A stretch of DNA of 64,000 nt from Novosphingobium sp. (GCF_030696665.1 NZ_JAUYRV010000040.1:62001-126000); one strand, 5' to 3'; counted from the first letter of the stretch, positions 9,656-19,274 are shown. Numbers and translations: made by a program. The notes: a model not told the origin generated them from the sequence alone.

Positions 9656-10686
9656 CCATCCGCGTCGTTATCGTTGAAGATTCTCCCACCATGCGCGCCA
9701 TCCTGATGAACCGGCTGGGCAAGGAGCCGGACATCGAAGTTGTGGCCGCCGCCGCCAACGCCGCTGAAGGCCGCGAAGTGATCCGCGAGCTGGACCCGGA
9801 CGTCGTCACGCTCGACATCGAAATGCCCGGCATGAACGGCCTCGATTTCCTCGCCAAGATCATGCAACTGCGCCCGACCCCGGTGATCATCGTCTCCGGC
9901 TCCACGCAGAAAGGCAACGACATGAGCGCCCGTGCGCTCGCTCTCGGTGCGGTTGATTGCTACGCCAAGTCAGGCGGCGGCATGGGTCTCGACGATGCCG
10001 GAATGCTGGCACAGATGATCCGCGAGGCCGCCAAGGTCCGCTTCTCACCCCGCGCACCCGCCGCAGCACCCTCAACCATCACCCGCATAGCCGCCGAAGT
10101 GCGCGGCACGCTGGCCGATCGCCCCGCGCTGATCGCCATTGGCTCGTCCACCGGCGGCGTGGAGGCACTGCAGACGGTGCTTTCCGGCTTTCCTGCCGAT
10201 TGCCCGCCCACCCTGATCGTGCAGCACATCAACGCCCGCTTCGCGCCTGCCGTCGCACGCACGCTCGACCAGTCGTGCCCGCCCAGGATCATGATTGCCG
10301 AACCCGACATGCCGCTTCGGGATGGCCACGTCTATCTCGCGCCCGGCGATGATCGGCACCTCTCCATTGGCGGCAGCAGCACCTTCCACTGCAAGCTGCG
10401 CAGCGGCGAACCGGTCTCCGGCCACATGCCCAGCGTCGATGTGCTGTTCGCTTCGGTCGCCGAGATCATCGGTCCCCGTGCAGTCGGCATCCTGCTGACC
10501 GGGATGGGCGCTGATGGCGCACAAGGCCTGCTCTCGATGGCCCAGAAAGGCGCGCGTACCATTGCGCAGGACGAGGCGACCTGCACCGTCTTCGGCATGC
10601 CCCGCGCTGCAATCAACCTTGGTGCCGCGCGCATCGTCGCGCCTTTGGGTTCCATCGCCCGCCACGCCTTCAGCAAGGCGGCGTAA
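9652..10686 (+). CDS. cheB: Protein-glutamate methylesterase CheB (catalytic residues intact)
   Basis: Receiver plus IGSSTGGVEAL, LIVQHINARF and LTGMGADGAQG. Confidence 0.96.
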   Translation: MTIRVVIVEDSPTMRAILMNRLGKEPDIEVVAAAANAAEGREVIRELDPDVVTLDIEMPGMNGLDFLAKIMQLRPTPVIIVSGSTQKGNDMSARALALGAVDCYAKSGGGMGLDDAGMLAQMIREAAKVRFSPRAPAAAPSTITRIAAEVRGTLADRPALIAIGSSTGGVEALQTVLSGFPADCPPTLIVQHINARFAPAVARTLDQSCPPRIMIAEPDMPLRDGHVYLAPGDDRHLSIGGSSTFHCKLRSGEPVSGHMPSVDVLFASVAEIIGPRAVGILLTGMGADGAQGLLSMAQKGARTIAQDEATCTVFGMPRAAINLGAARIVAPLGSIARHAFSKAA

Positions 10687-10687
10687 G

Positions 10688-11257
10688 ATGAGCTTCGAAT
10701 CCCCCATCCCCCCAAATCCATCGGGCGCACCGCCGCTTGAACGGGTCACCGTCATGCAAGGGCAGGCCCTTGCCAGCGCCAACGCATCAATCGAATACTC
10801 CACCGTGCTCGGATCGTGCGTGGCCACGTGCCTGTTCGATCCGCAAAGCAAGGTCGGCGGCATGAACCATTTCCTGCTGTCAGAACCCCCCGCCAATCTG
10901 CCCGGCACACAAGTGGACGAACACTACGGCGTCTATCTGATGGAGCTTCTGGTCAACCAGATGCTCAGCCGTGGTGCCCGCAAAAGCAACCTCAAGGCCC
11001 ACCTTTATGGCGGGGCGAACGTCAATCGCAACATGATGAAGATTGGCACGATGAACGCCGAATTCGCCCGCGAATTCCTCCGCCGCGAAGGCATTGCCCT
11101 GATGCGCGAGGATTTGGGTGGCACCAGCGCGCGCCGTGTCGATTTCCGCCCCGCGTCGGGCCAGGTCCGCCTGCGCACGGTAGAAGACCGTTTTGCACCA
11201 CCCGTCCAACCCACCCTGCGCCCGGCCTTGTCCACTGGCGACGTCGAACTGTTCTGA
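10688..11257 (+). CDS. cheD: Chemoreceptor glutamine deamidase CheD
   Basis: TVLGSCVATCLFDPQSKVGGMNHFLL motif typical of CheD; start chosen at ATG 10688, directly after cheB. Confidence 0.93.
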   Translation: MSFESPIPPNPSGAPPLERVTVMQGQALASANASIEYSTVLGSCVATCLFDPQSKVGGMNHFLLSEPPANLPGTQVDEHYGVYLMELLVNQMLSRGARKSNLKAHLYGGANVNRNMMKIGTMNAEFAREFLRREGIALMREDLGGTSARRVDFRPASGQVRLRTVEDRFAPPVQPTLRPALSTGDVELF

Positions 11258-11278
11258 TCGGAAAAGCGAGCCTCTCCC

Positions 11279-11653
11279 ATGACTACAACCACAACCCGGA
11301 TCCTTACCGTAGACGACAGCCCATCCATGCGGGCGCTGCTCAATCACGCCCTGTCGGGCCACGGCTTCGATGTGTCGCAGGCCGAAGACGGCATGGCTGC
11401 GCTCGATTGGCTGGCGATGAACGAGGTCGATGTCGTCATCACCGATATCAACATGCCGCGCCTCGATGGCTTCGGCCTGATCGAACGCCTGCGCGAAGGC
11501 AGCCGCCATCGTGACCGCCCGATCCTCGTGCTGACAACCGAAAGCTCGGACGAGAAGAAGGCCCGCGCCCGCGCCGCCGGTGCCACCGGCTGGATCGTCA
11601 AACCGTTCGACCCCGAAAAGCTCGTCGCCGCGGTCCGCCGGGTTGCCCACTAA
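11279..11653 (+). CDS. cheY: Chemotaxis response regulator CheY
   Basis: 124 aa single receiver domain (ILTVDDSPSMR, VVITDINMPRLDG, WIVKPFDPEKL). Confidence 0.93.
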   Translation: MTTTTTRILTVDDSPSMRALLNHALSGHGFDVSQAEDGMAALDWLAMNEVDVVITDINMPRLDGFGLIERLREGSRHRDRPILVLTTESSDEKKARARAAGATGWIVKPFDPEKLVAAVRRVAH

Positions 11654-11691
11654 AAACTCCGCCCACTAAGCCAACCAAGGAGCACAGAACC

Positions 11692-12135
11692 ATGCTGCGC
11701 GAACTGATCACCTTCGAAGTCGAAGGCCAGGTTTTCGGCCTCGATATCATGGCCATCCGCGAAATCCGCGCATGGTCCCCCACCACGCGCCTGCCGCGCG
11801 TGCCCTCCTATGTCGCAGGCGTCGTCAACTTGCGCGGCACCGTGCTGCCGGTGATCGATCTGGGCGCACGCCTCGGCTGGCGCGAGACCGAGGCCACCCC
11901 GCGCCACGCCATCATCGTGACGCAGCAGGGCCAGCAGATCTCCGGCTGGATCGTCGATGCGGTGAGCGACATCGTCACGCTCGACAGCGAAACCCTGCAG
12001 CCCCCGCCGCCCACTTCGGCAGGCGATACGGTGGTGCCGTTCCTCGAAGGCCTTGCCGCGATTGACGACAAGATGGTCATGGTCCTGAACCTTGCCGCGC
12101 TGTCAGACGCCGTCGTGGTGCCCGAAGCCGCCTGA
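11692..12135 (+). CDS. cheW: Chemotaxis coupling protein CheW
   Basis: ELITFEVEGQVFGLDIMAIREIR...VNLRGTVLPVIDL. Confidence 0.95.
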   Translation: MLRELITFEVEGQVFGLDIMAIREIRAWSPTTRLPRVPSYVAGVVNLRGTVLPVIDLGARLGWRETEATPRHAIIVTQQGQQISGWIVDAVSDIVTLDSETLQPPPPTSAGDTVVPFLEGLAAIDDKMVMVLNLAALSDAVVVPEAA

Positions 12136-12176
12136 GGCTGAAAAGTCCCGGCGTTGATCCCGTCCCTTCAAAAGCT

Positions 12177-12266
12177 CGTCATGCTGGACTTGTTTCAGCA
12201 TCCATCCCTCCCCACGAACCGCAATGCGAGTGGCCAGATGGACCCTGAAACGAGTTCAGGGTGACG
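12177..12266. repeat. ~90-bp cloverleaf-like palindromic repeat, copy 2
   Basis: CGTC-ATGCTGGACTTGTTTCAGCAT-CCAT...ATGG-ACCCTGAAACGAGTTCAGGGT-GACG. Confidence 0.9.
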
Positions 12267-12293
12267 AAAACACAAGAGCAAAAGGTCCACCAG

Positions 12294-12548
12294 ATGGCAC
12301 AAGCAACACACCGCCAGATCGCCGTCGTGCTGGAAGAGCTCGCCGAAGAAGTCGAAGCCCTGGGCGCCGCCCTGTGCATGGACATGGACATCGCCATCAA
12401 GCACATGGACAAACTTCAGGCGATAGACCTCATCGCCCAGAAACAGCGCTCATTGGGCAACCTGCTGGTGGCAGAACGCCCGGCTGAGGAAATCGAGCGG
12501 ATCGCGATTGACGTACTGCGGGATCGGATGCGTTTGTCGGGGCGATAG
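12294..12548 (+). CDS. Small helical hypothetical protein at the end of the chemotaxis cluster
   Basis: 84 aa from ATG 12294, likely coiled coil; the longer GTG start at 12261 lies inside repeat copy 2. Confidence 0.6.
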   Translation: MAQATHRQIAVVLEELAEEVEALGAALCMDMDIAIKHMDKLQAIDLIAQKQRSLGNLLVAERPAEEIERIAIDVLRDRMRLSGR

Positions 12549-12557
12549 TCGAAACCC

Positions 12558-13238
12558 TCAGCGGTGTGTGATCCGCAATTTGCGGAAGTGCGCCACCGTC
12601 CCGGTTTCAACCCACAACCCGATACCACCACGCTGATCCGGTCCCAGCTTCAGGTCGCTGACGATCAACACCGGCACCGGTCGCTTGTCCAGAAACAGCA
12701 CTGCCCTGCTTCCAGACACTTCAATCCGCATCGTCGTCCACCGCCCCGGTGCGATATCTGCCGCAGTTTCGTACCGTTCCGGGCTTTCGCGCCGCAGCCG
12801 ATCAAAGCGCCATTCCGGCCACGCCACATATTGCACCGAATGGTTTCTGCGTACCTGATCTTCGGCGATGCCGTTGGTGGGACGCAGATAGATGCTTTCG
12901 AACCGGCCCTTCCCCACGCGGAACGCCAGCCCCACAAAGGCCCGCGCAAATTCCGGCGCGCCTTCGGCCAGTTCACCTTTCACCTCGACTTCGATCACAC
13001 CATCGTGAAAATCGATGGGCAGCAATGCCATGAAGTCACGGTCAGCCAACGCTTCGCGTGCGGGATCCTGCCAATACCGTCGCGGCAGTTCGATCCGCCA
13101 GCCTTGTGCATCCGTCGTCAGTTCCACGCCTTTGGCAGCAAAATCGCTAATGTTTGGACTACGCCACGGCACAGTCCCTGCGGACAGGCCGACAGCGGAC
13201 AAAACCAGAAGACACATGCGCCGCCACGTCACCCTCAT
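12558..13238 (-). CDS. Secreted protein with LamG/DUF1080-like fold (tentative)
   Basis: Hydrophobic N-terminus MRVTWRRMCLLVLSAVGLSAG; ATGA overlap with upstream serine hydrolase gene. Confidence 0.6.
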   Translation of the reverse strand: MRVTWRRMCLLVLSAVGLSAGTVPWRSPNISDFAAKGVELTTDAQGWRIELPRRYWQDPAREALADRDFMALLPIDFHDGVIEVEVKGELAEGAPEFARAFVGLAFRVGKGRFESIYLRPTNGIAEDQVRRNHSVQYVAWPEWRFDRLRRESPERYETAADIAPGRWTTMRIEVSGSRAVLFLDKRPVPVLIVSDLKLGPDQRGGIGLWVETGTVAHFRKLRITHR

Positions 13239-14332
13239 CTGTCCGATCCCGAAGTCACCGCCGCCTGAACCGCCAGAATTTCTGGCCATACGGCGAAAGC
13301 ATCGGTCTGCCGGTTGATGAAAACCAGCCCGAAACGCCCGGTTGGCAGATCGACCCACGGATAAGTGCCGAACGCACCGATGCTGGAGCTCCGGGTGCAG
13401 CGCCCTTGGACGTCCCACGTTTCGCACCAGTTGCCGAGACCGTAGTGTGCGCTTTCCAGCAAGGCCGCATTCGTTGGCAGCATCTTTGCCGCAGGCGTCT
13501 GGTCGCGCATCATTTCGGTCACGGCCTGCTCGGACAGCACGCGGCGGCCCTTGTAGATGCCCTTGGCAGCCAGCATTTCAAGGAAGCGCACATAATCGTC
13601 GGCAGTGCTTATAGCCCCACCCTGTAGCACGGGATTGCGGGTTTCGTCAGCTGGCGGGATTGCTTCACCGAACTTCAGATGTGCCCAAACCGTCCCGGTC
13701 ATGCCAAGCGGGCGTGCGATGCGGGACTGGAACACCTCTTCCCATGCCTGCCCCGTCACCGCTTCGACCACGGCACCGGCTACCTGAAACCCCGGCCCAC
13801 CATAGTTGAACACCGCGCCGGGCGTCGTGGACAATGGTCGTGCAAGCACCTCGTCAGCAGACTGGCGCAGCGTCATGCGATGGTCCTGTTTCAGGTCATA
13901 CATCTCGCCAAGGCCGCCCGCGACGCCCGATGTCTGCGCCAAAAGCTGGCGGAGCGTCAGCTTGCGCGCCCTGCCCCGTGCCCCGCGCAACCATGTGGAA
14001 ACCGGCTTGTCGAGCGAAAGCCTGCCTTCGTCCACCAGCGCCATCACTGTAGCTGCCGCCAGCCACTTTGAAGCGGACGCAATGGGATAGCGCGTGTCGG
14101 CTGAGATCTGTCCAACATCGGCCCGCACCGTTTCTTGCCCCGTCCCGCCAAACACCACAGTCACGCCCGGTGTGCCTTTGGCAATCATGGCATCGACCGC
14201 AGCCCTTGCCGCAGGTGGCAATGTGCGCGCGCCCGGTGGTTGGTGAGCAGCCAGTGGCTCGGCGCTGGCGAGCGCTGCGTTTAGTGGCAGTGTGCCTAGC
14301 AGAAATAGCGAGATCAATGTGCGTTTACGCAT
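13235..14332 (-). CDS. Serine hydrolase, beta-lactamase (class C)/penicillin-binding-like family
   Basis: Signal peptide and SxxK motif in YPIASASKWLAAATVMALVDEGRLSLDKPV. Confidence 0.88.
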   Translation of the reverse strand: MRKRTLISLFLLGTLPLNAALASAEPLAAHQPPGARTLPPAARAAVDAMIAKGTPGVTVVFGGTGQETVRADVGQISADTRYPIASASKWLAAATVMALVDEGRLSLDKPVSTWLRGARGRARKLTLRQLLAQTSGVAGGLGEMYDLKQDHRMTLRQSADEVLARPLSTTPGAVFNYGGPGFQVAGAVVEAVTGQAWEEVFQSRIARPLGMTGTVWAHLKFGEAIPPADETRNPVLQGGAISTADDYVRFLEMLAAKGIYKGRRVLSEQAVTEMMRDQTPAAKMLPTNAALLESAHYGLGNWCETWDVQGRCTRSSSIGAFGTYPWVDLPTGRFGLVFINRQTDAFAVWPEILAVQAAVTSGSDR

Positions 14333-14432
14333 GGTGCGATCCTTGGTCCGCCCACCAATCGGGCTTTCCCCGCATGTGCCATCATTCCCATATTGACGGA
14401 ATAAGCTGTAATGTCCGATCAATACGGACACA

Positions 14433-15335
14433 ATGTCCTCATTCAGCCTCGAATCGCTCTCCGGCCTAACCGCTTTCGTGGTGTCAGTAGAAACCGGCGG
14501 CTTTGCGCCTGCTGGTCGCACGCTTGGCCTTTCCGCGTCCGCCGTTGGGAAGGCCGTCGCACGGCTCGAAGCGCGCCTTGGCATGCGCCTTCTGATCCGC
14601 ACGACCCGCCGCTTGTCCATGACGTATGAAGGCGAAGAGCTTTTTGCGCGCGCCACCCGCATGATTGACGATCTGCGCGAAATCGAAGCCATGCTGGGCG
14701 ATCAGTCGCGCGCGCCTTCAGGCCGGGTCCGCATCAGCCTGCCCGCCACGCTGGGGCGGATGGTCATACTGCCCCGTCTGGCGCAGTTCACGCAAAGCCA
14801 CAGCGGCATCGAACTTGATGTTGGGCTGGATGATCGCAAGGTGGATCTGGTAGAAGGCGGGATCGACCTTGCCGTGCGCACCGGTACACTCGACAGCAGC
14901 GGCCTGATTGCCCGCAAACTGGCACCGCACAACTTCCTGCTTTGCGCATCCCCCACCTATCTGGCGCACCGTGCCGCACCGCAAACTTTGGGTGATCTTG
15001 CCGGGCATACCTGCATTCGCTTCCGCTATCCGTCTACCGGACTGCTGGAACGTTGGATGTTCGACGACACCGAACTTGATCGTGAGCTGGGCAGCGGGCC
15101 TACGCTCAACGATGGCGAAGCCGTTGTCGTGGCGGCCATCGCGGGCATGGGACTGGCACAAGTGCCTGATTATTCAGCGCGCGCCGCCTTGTCCGCCGGT
15201 CAATTGGTGGCTGTGATGCCGAACTACCGCACAATCAGGGGCGATATCTGGCTCGTCCGCCCATCCCACCGCGCCACCCCGCCACGGGTGCAGGTTCTGG
15301 CGCAGTTTCTGGTCGATATGCTGGGCCAACTTTGA
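14433..15335 (+). CDS. LysR-family transcriptional regulator
   Basis: N-terminal wHTH (LTAFVVSVETGGFAPAGRTLGLSASAVGKAVARLEARLGMRLLIRTTRRLSMT). Confidence 0.95.
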   Translation: MSSFSLESLSGLTAFVVSVETGGFAPAGRTLGLSASAVGKAVARLEARLGMRLLIRTTRRLSMTYEGEELFARATRMIDDLREIEAMLGDQSRAPSGRVRISLPATLGRMVILPRLAQFTQSHSGIELDVGLDDRKVDLVEGGIDLAVRTGTLDSSGLIARKLAPHNFLLCASPTYLAHRAAPQTLGDLAGHTCIRFRYPSTGLLERWMFDDTELDRELGSGPTLNDGEAVVVAAIAGMGLAQVPDYSARAALSAGQLVAVMPNYRTIRGDIWLVRPSHRATPPRVQVLAQFLVDMLGQL

Positions 15336-15403
15336 AAACCAGTCCCCGCCGGATTGCCACACCCCCTAGACTTCCCCCCCATCCCCGCGCAATGCTCCGG
15401 CGC

Positions 15404-16075
15404 ATGTGGCAGCTTCATCAATTCCCCCTGTGTCCCTTCAGCCGCAAGGTTCGGCTTCTGCTCAGCGAGAAGGGTGTGGCCTATGATCTCGTGCGCGAAA
15501 ATCCGTGGGAGCGGCGAGAGGGGTTTGGGGGCCTCAGCCCCGCCTATCGCACGCCCGCGATCCACAATCCCGAACGCGGCATCTCGCTGGCTGACAGCCG
15601 GGCGATCTGCGAGTACTTCGAAGAGACGGTCGACAAGACCCCGATGATCAACGGCACCGCCCCCACCCGGGCCGAAATCCGCCGTCTCGTCGCCCTGTTT
15701 GACGAAAACTTCTATGCCGATGTCACCGGCCCCCTGCTGGAAGAGCGCATGAAAAAGCGCCTCGTCTATCGCAGTTCGCCCGACAGCAAGCGCCTGCGCG
15801 ATGCACTGCGGCTGGCCGACGAACATCTCGACTATATCGACTACCTGATCGACAACCGCCCCTGGCTGGCCGGTGCCACCATGAGCCTTGCCGATCTTGC
15901 CGCCGCCGCGCAGATCTCGGTCGCCGATTACCTTGGCGGCATTGACTGGTCGGGCCACGAACAGGCGCGCGGCTGGTACTCGGTCTTCAAAAGCCGCCCC
16001 AGCTTCCGCCCCCTTCTGGCCGAACGCATGGACGTGATCCAGCCGCCCGCCCACTACGCCGACGTGAACGCCTGA
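15404..16075 (+). CDS. Glutathione S-transferase family protein
   Basis: MWQLHQFPLCPFSRKVRLLLSEKGVAYDLV...ADSRAICEYFEE; two-domain GST. Confidence 0.9.
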   Translation: MWQLHQFPLCPFSRKVRLLLSEKGVAYDLVRENPWERREGFGGLSPAYRTPAIHNPERGISLADSRAICEYFEETVDKTPMINGTAPTRAEIRRLVALFDENFYADVTGPLLEERMKKRLVYRSSPDSKRLRDALRLADEHLDYIDYLIDNRPWLAGATMSLADLAAAAQISVADYLGGIDWSGHEQARGWYSVFKSRPSFRPLLAERMDVIQPPAHYADVNA

Positions 16076-16232
16076 GCGTCAGTTCCTCCCTGGACCGGGG
16101 AGGGGGGACCATCCGCAGGATGGTGGAGGGGCACCCACGCCCCCAAAAAACCGCTGTCCTACAGACCCGCTCACGGCATAGCCTCCCGACCATGCCCCAC
16201 CCTGCTCCCTCGCCAAAAGCGCAACCCAAACT

Positions 16233-16254
16233 CCCCTCCCGCAGGCGGGAGGGG
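16233..16254. repeat. GC-rich palindrome CCCCTCCCGC-NN-GCGGGAGGGG, copy 1
   Basis: CCCCTCCCGCAGGCGGGAGGGG; same palindrome at 22946 and 36281. Confidence 0.85.
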
Positions 16255-16331
16255 CTGGTGGAGGGAATGATCCCAAACCCTGAGCCGACACGCAAAAACG
16301 GCGGAAGAACCCTCCCGCCGCTTTTTCTCAT

Positions 16332-16359
16332 GGACTGTGTAAACTGTGTAAACCTGTTC
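16332..16359 (+). repeat. 28-bp GGACYGTGTAAACTGTGTAAACCTGTTC repeat, copy 1
   Basis: Matches the reverse complement of 22673..22700 with one mismatch. Confidence 0.85.
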
Positions 16360-16363
16360 AGGT

Positions 16364-17326
16364 TCAGGCCGACTTTGCTTTCACACCGAACCGTCCGAAC
16401 TTGCGGAACTGCGTCATCCACCGATCCAGGAACAGGCCGAGCGGACGCGCGCTCACCCCCAGCGAATCGATGCCCGGCAGCGTGCCCGTGGCAAAGTTCC
16501 CGGCCTTCAGCAGCTTCCACTGGTCCGTGCTCATCGGCGCACCCGGCAGCCACCCCGTCATCGCCGCAAACGCGCCCGAAACCGCATCGGGCAGGTCCAG
16601 CCACACCGGCGAGCGGCCCGCCGCCTTGGCAATCCGGCGGTTCAACTCGCCCATCGTCACCACTTCCGGCCCGGCCAGTTCATACGTCTTGCCGCCATGC
16701 GCCAAGGGATCGGCCAGAGCATTGCCCACTGCCTCGGCCGCATCATCGACAAACACCGGCTGCAGCTTCGCATCCGGCCCGAACACAGGGAGGACTGGCA
16801 GCTTTACCAGACCACCGAACATGTTGAGGAAGTTGTCATCCTCACCAAACAGGATCGAGGGCCGCACCACGGTGGCAGACGGAAACGCCGCCAGCACCGC
16901 CGCCTCACCCTCAGCCTTGGTCCGCGCATAAGGCACATCCGACGACGCATCGGCCCCCAGTGCGGAGACATGGACGAACGCCTTCGCGCCTACGGCCGTC
17001 GCCGCCTCGGCCACGCGGCCCACGCCCTTGCCCTGCAGCGAATCGAGATCGCCCGTGAACGCACCCACCAGATTGACGACCGCATCCACACCCGTCAGCG
17101 CCTTGGCCACGGTGTTCGGCTTGGTCACATCAATCGCAACAAACTGCGTCTGCCCCAACCCGCCCAGCGTCTTGAGCCGGAATGCGCGCTCAGGATGGCG
17201 GCTGCACACCCGGACCCGCGCCCCGCGCGCCAGCAATTCCTGCGCCAGATGCGTGCCGAAGAACCCGCTGCCGCCGACGAGCGCCACCAGCATCCCGTCC
17301 AGATCGCGCGTCTTGTCATTTGCCAT
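16364..17326 (-). CDS. NAD(P)-binding epimerase/complex I NDUFA9-like protein
   Basis: Rossmann motif VALVGGSGFFGTHLAQELLARGARVRV. Confidence 0.88.
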   Translation of the reverse strand: MANDKTRDLDGMLVALVGGSGFFGTHLAQELLARGARVRVCSRHPERAFRLKTLGGLGQTQFVAIDVTKPNTVAKALTGVDAVVNLVGAFTGDLDSLQGKGVGRVAEAATAVGAKAFVHVSALGADASSDVPYARTKAEGEAAVLAAFPSATVVRPSILFGEDDNFLNMFGGLVKLPVLPVFGPDAKLQPVFVDDAAEAVGNALADPLAHGGKTYELAGPEVVTMGELNRRIAKAAGRSPVWLDLPDAVSGAFAAMTGWLPGAPMSTDQWKLLKAGNFATGTLPGIDSLGVSARPLGLFLDRWMTQFRKFGRFGVKAKSA

Positions 17327-17539
17327 GTGCAAAATCCTGCCTGTCCGCCCGCAAACCGGGCAAGTCACGCCCCGCCTTTGGCACAGCCGGGGCAAAGCTT
17401 TCAATGCCCAAACGCTGCGTATGCGGGTGCTTTACAAAAAGAGTTGGCACCAACCGGATTTGCCCCGTTGACACCCCGGCGTGCGTGCCTTAGTGGCGCC
17501 CTCCTACCCGGCGGACGGCGCTTTTGCCTTCCGCCCCGT

Positions 17540-17626
17540 GCCCAGATGGCGGAATTGGTAGACGCACCAGCTTCAGGTGCTGGCGCTCGCAAGGGCGTGG
17601 AGGTTCGAGTCCTCTTCTGGGCACCA
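17540..17626 (+). tRNA. tRNA-Leu (anticodon CAG)
   Basis: Acceptor GCCCAGA/TCTGGGC-A-CCA; anticodon stem-loop CCAGC-TTCAGGT-GCTGG; GGTTCGAGTCC T-loop; long variable arm. Confidence 0.96.
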
Positions 17627-17653
17627 TCGCTTCACAAAGCGTTGAAAACGTTG

Positions 17654-17678
17654 AAGGATCGTCGTCAAGACGGTCCTT
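17654..17678 (+). terminator. Hairpin downstream of tRNA-Leu (possible terminator)
   Basis: AAGGATCGTC gtcaa GACGGTCCTT; no strong T-run. Confidence 0.4.
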
Positions 17679-17803
17679 TCAGCGTGCCTGCTGCGATTTT
17701 CTGTTGCGATCTGGTGCACATGTCGAGCCACGCAGCGAGATATCCGCGACCAAGGGGATCGCGGCATTTGTGCTGCAATTGTGCGATCTGATACTGAAAG
17801 AAA

Positions 17804-17879
<76 letters not shown>

Positions 17880-17922
17880 ACACCGTTTTACGCCGCGACC
17901 AACGCGTGGCGTGGCGCGTCAC

Positions 17923-18429
17923 CTAGGGGGCGCGGCGCGGGTGGTCAAGCCTGCGCTTGAGGCGGTATTCAAGATGCGCAAGATTGAGGCCCGTGACGGG
18001 ATCGCGCCAGTGCCGCGCAATGCGGTTAGCGGGACCGAGGACGAAGGTGCGCTTGCGGAATTCGCGGTGGGGGATCGCCAGTCGCGCGTCGCTCCAGCAG
18101 CCACCGGACCACAGCACGATGTCGAGATCGAGCGTGCGCGCACGCCAGCGCTGGCCCTGTCGCTTGCGTCCGAACTGCGTTTCGATTGTCTGCAGCACGT
18201 CCAGCAAGGCTGGCGGATCGAGCGGCGTTTCCACCAAGGCCGCGCCGTTCGCATATTCGCGCTGTGATGGCCCGATGGGGCGGCTGCGGATAACGGGACT
18301 GACGGCAAGAACCGCAAGGCCTCCGGACGCCATCGCCTCAACCGCGGCGCGCAGAACGGCAGCGGGCGCTCCGTATTGCGGGTGCAACTGGTTGGAGCCG
18401 AGCGCAATCAGGAAACGGTGAAGTGTCAG
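17923..18429 (-). CDS. folK: 2-amino-4-hydroxy-6-hydroxymethyldihydropteridine pyrophosphokinase (HPPK); start codon apparently non-canonical (CTG)
   Basis: FLIALGSNQ...PIGPSQREYANGAALVET...GQRWRARTLDLDIVLW; conserved N-terminus lies upstream of the first in-frame ATG/GTG/TTG. Confidence 0.85.
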   Translation of the reverse strand: MTLHRFLIALGSNQLHPQYGAPAAVLRAAVEAMASGGLAVLAVSPVIRSRPIGPSQREYANGAALVETPLDPPALLDVLQTIETQFGRKRQGQRWRARTLDLDIVLWSGGCWSDARLAIPHREFRKRTFVLGPANRIARHWRDPVTGLNLAHLEYRLKRRLDHPRRAP

Positions 18430-19274
18430 ATGTCTTCTGCCAGACGCCCGTACAATTGCGGGCGGCGATCGCGGAAAAAGCCCATCCCTGCGCGGTGCGT
18501 GGCGGCGCGTTTCAGGTCGATCATGGCGTGCAGCACGCCGGTTTCAGCAGCGCCGAACTCAGCAAGGAAATCGCCCCATTCGTCGCTGATGAAGCTGTGG
18601 CCGTAGAAGCGCTGCCCGTCTTCCATGCCGATGCGGTTGGCGGCGATCACCGGCATGCAGTTTGACACCGCGTGGCCCAGCATCGCACGCCGCCACATGC
18701 GGCTGGTGTCGAGGTCTGCGTCGTAAGGCTCTGTGCCGATGGCGGTGGGATAGAACAGCAGTTCCGCGCCCATCAGCGCCATCGCGCGCGCGCATTCGGG
18801 ATACCACTGGTCCCAACACACGCCCACGCCGATGCGCGTGCCGAACACGTCCCACACCTTGAACCCGGTGTTGCCAGGGCGGAAGTAGTACTTCTCTTCA
18901 TAGCCGGGGCCATCGGGGATGTGGCTCTTGCGGTAGATGCCCATGATCTCGCCATCGGGGCCGATCATGGCGAGCGTGTTGTAGTAGTGGTGGCCGTCCC
19001 GCTCGAAGAAACTGGTAGGGATGGCTATGCCGAGCGCCTTGGCGAGCTTTTGCATCTCGCGCACCGAGGGATCATCTGCCAGCGGATAGGCGAGGTCGAA
19101 TAGAGCCTCGTCCTCGACCTTGCAGAAATAAGGGCCTGCGAACAGTTCGGGGGGCAGCACAATCTGCGCACCGCCTTGCGCGGCCTCTTCGACCAGCGCG
19201 GCAGTGGCGGCGATGTTTTCGGCCTCGCCCCCGGGGAGGGCGAGTTGCAGGGCGGCGACGGAGATGGTGCTCAT
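18426..19274 (-). CDS. aguB: Nitrilase-superfamily N-carbamoylputrescine amidase
   Basis: Nitrilase motifs: VLPPELFAGPYF, YRKSHIPDGPGYEEKYYF, GVGVCWDQWYPECARAMALMGAELL. Confidence 0.9.
   Translation of the reverse strand: MSTISVAALQLALPGGEAENIAATAALVEEAAQGGAQIVLPPELFAGPYFCKVEDEALFDLAYPLADDPSVREMQKLAKALGIAIPTSFFERDGHHYYNTLAMIGPDGEIMGIYRKSHIPDGPGYEEKYYFRPGNTGFKVWDVFGTRIGVGVCWDQWYPECARAMALMGAELLFYPTAIGTEPYDADLDTSRMWRRAMLGHAVSNCMPVIAANRIGMEDGQRFYGHSFISDEWGDFLAEFGAAETGVLHAMIDLKRAATHRAGMGFFRDRRPQLYGRLAEDI

Noticed and set aside
17468-17496. TTGACA near 17468 as a tRNA-Leu promoter
   Set aside because: -35-like hexamer present but no convincing -10 at proper spacing
16697-17791. 364-aa ORF running through tRNA-Leu
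   Set aside because: Overlaps the NDUFA9-like gene antisense and a complete tRNA; not a plausible CDS
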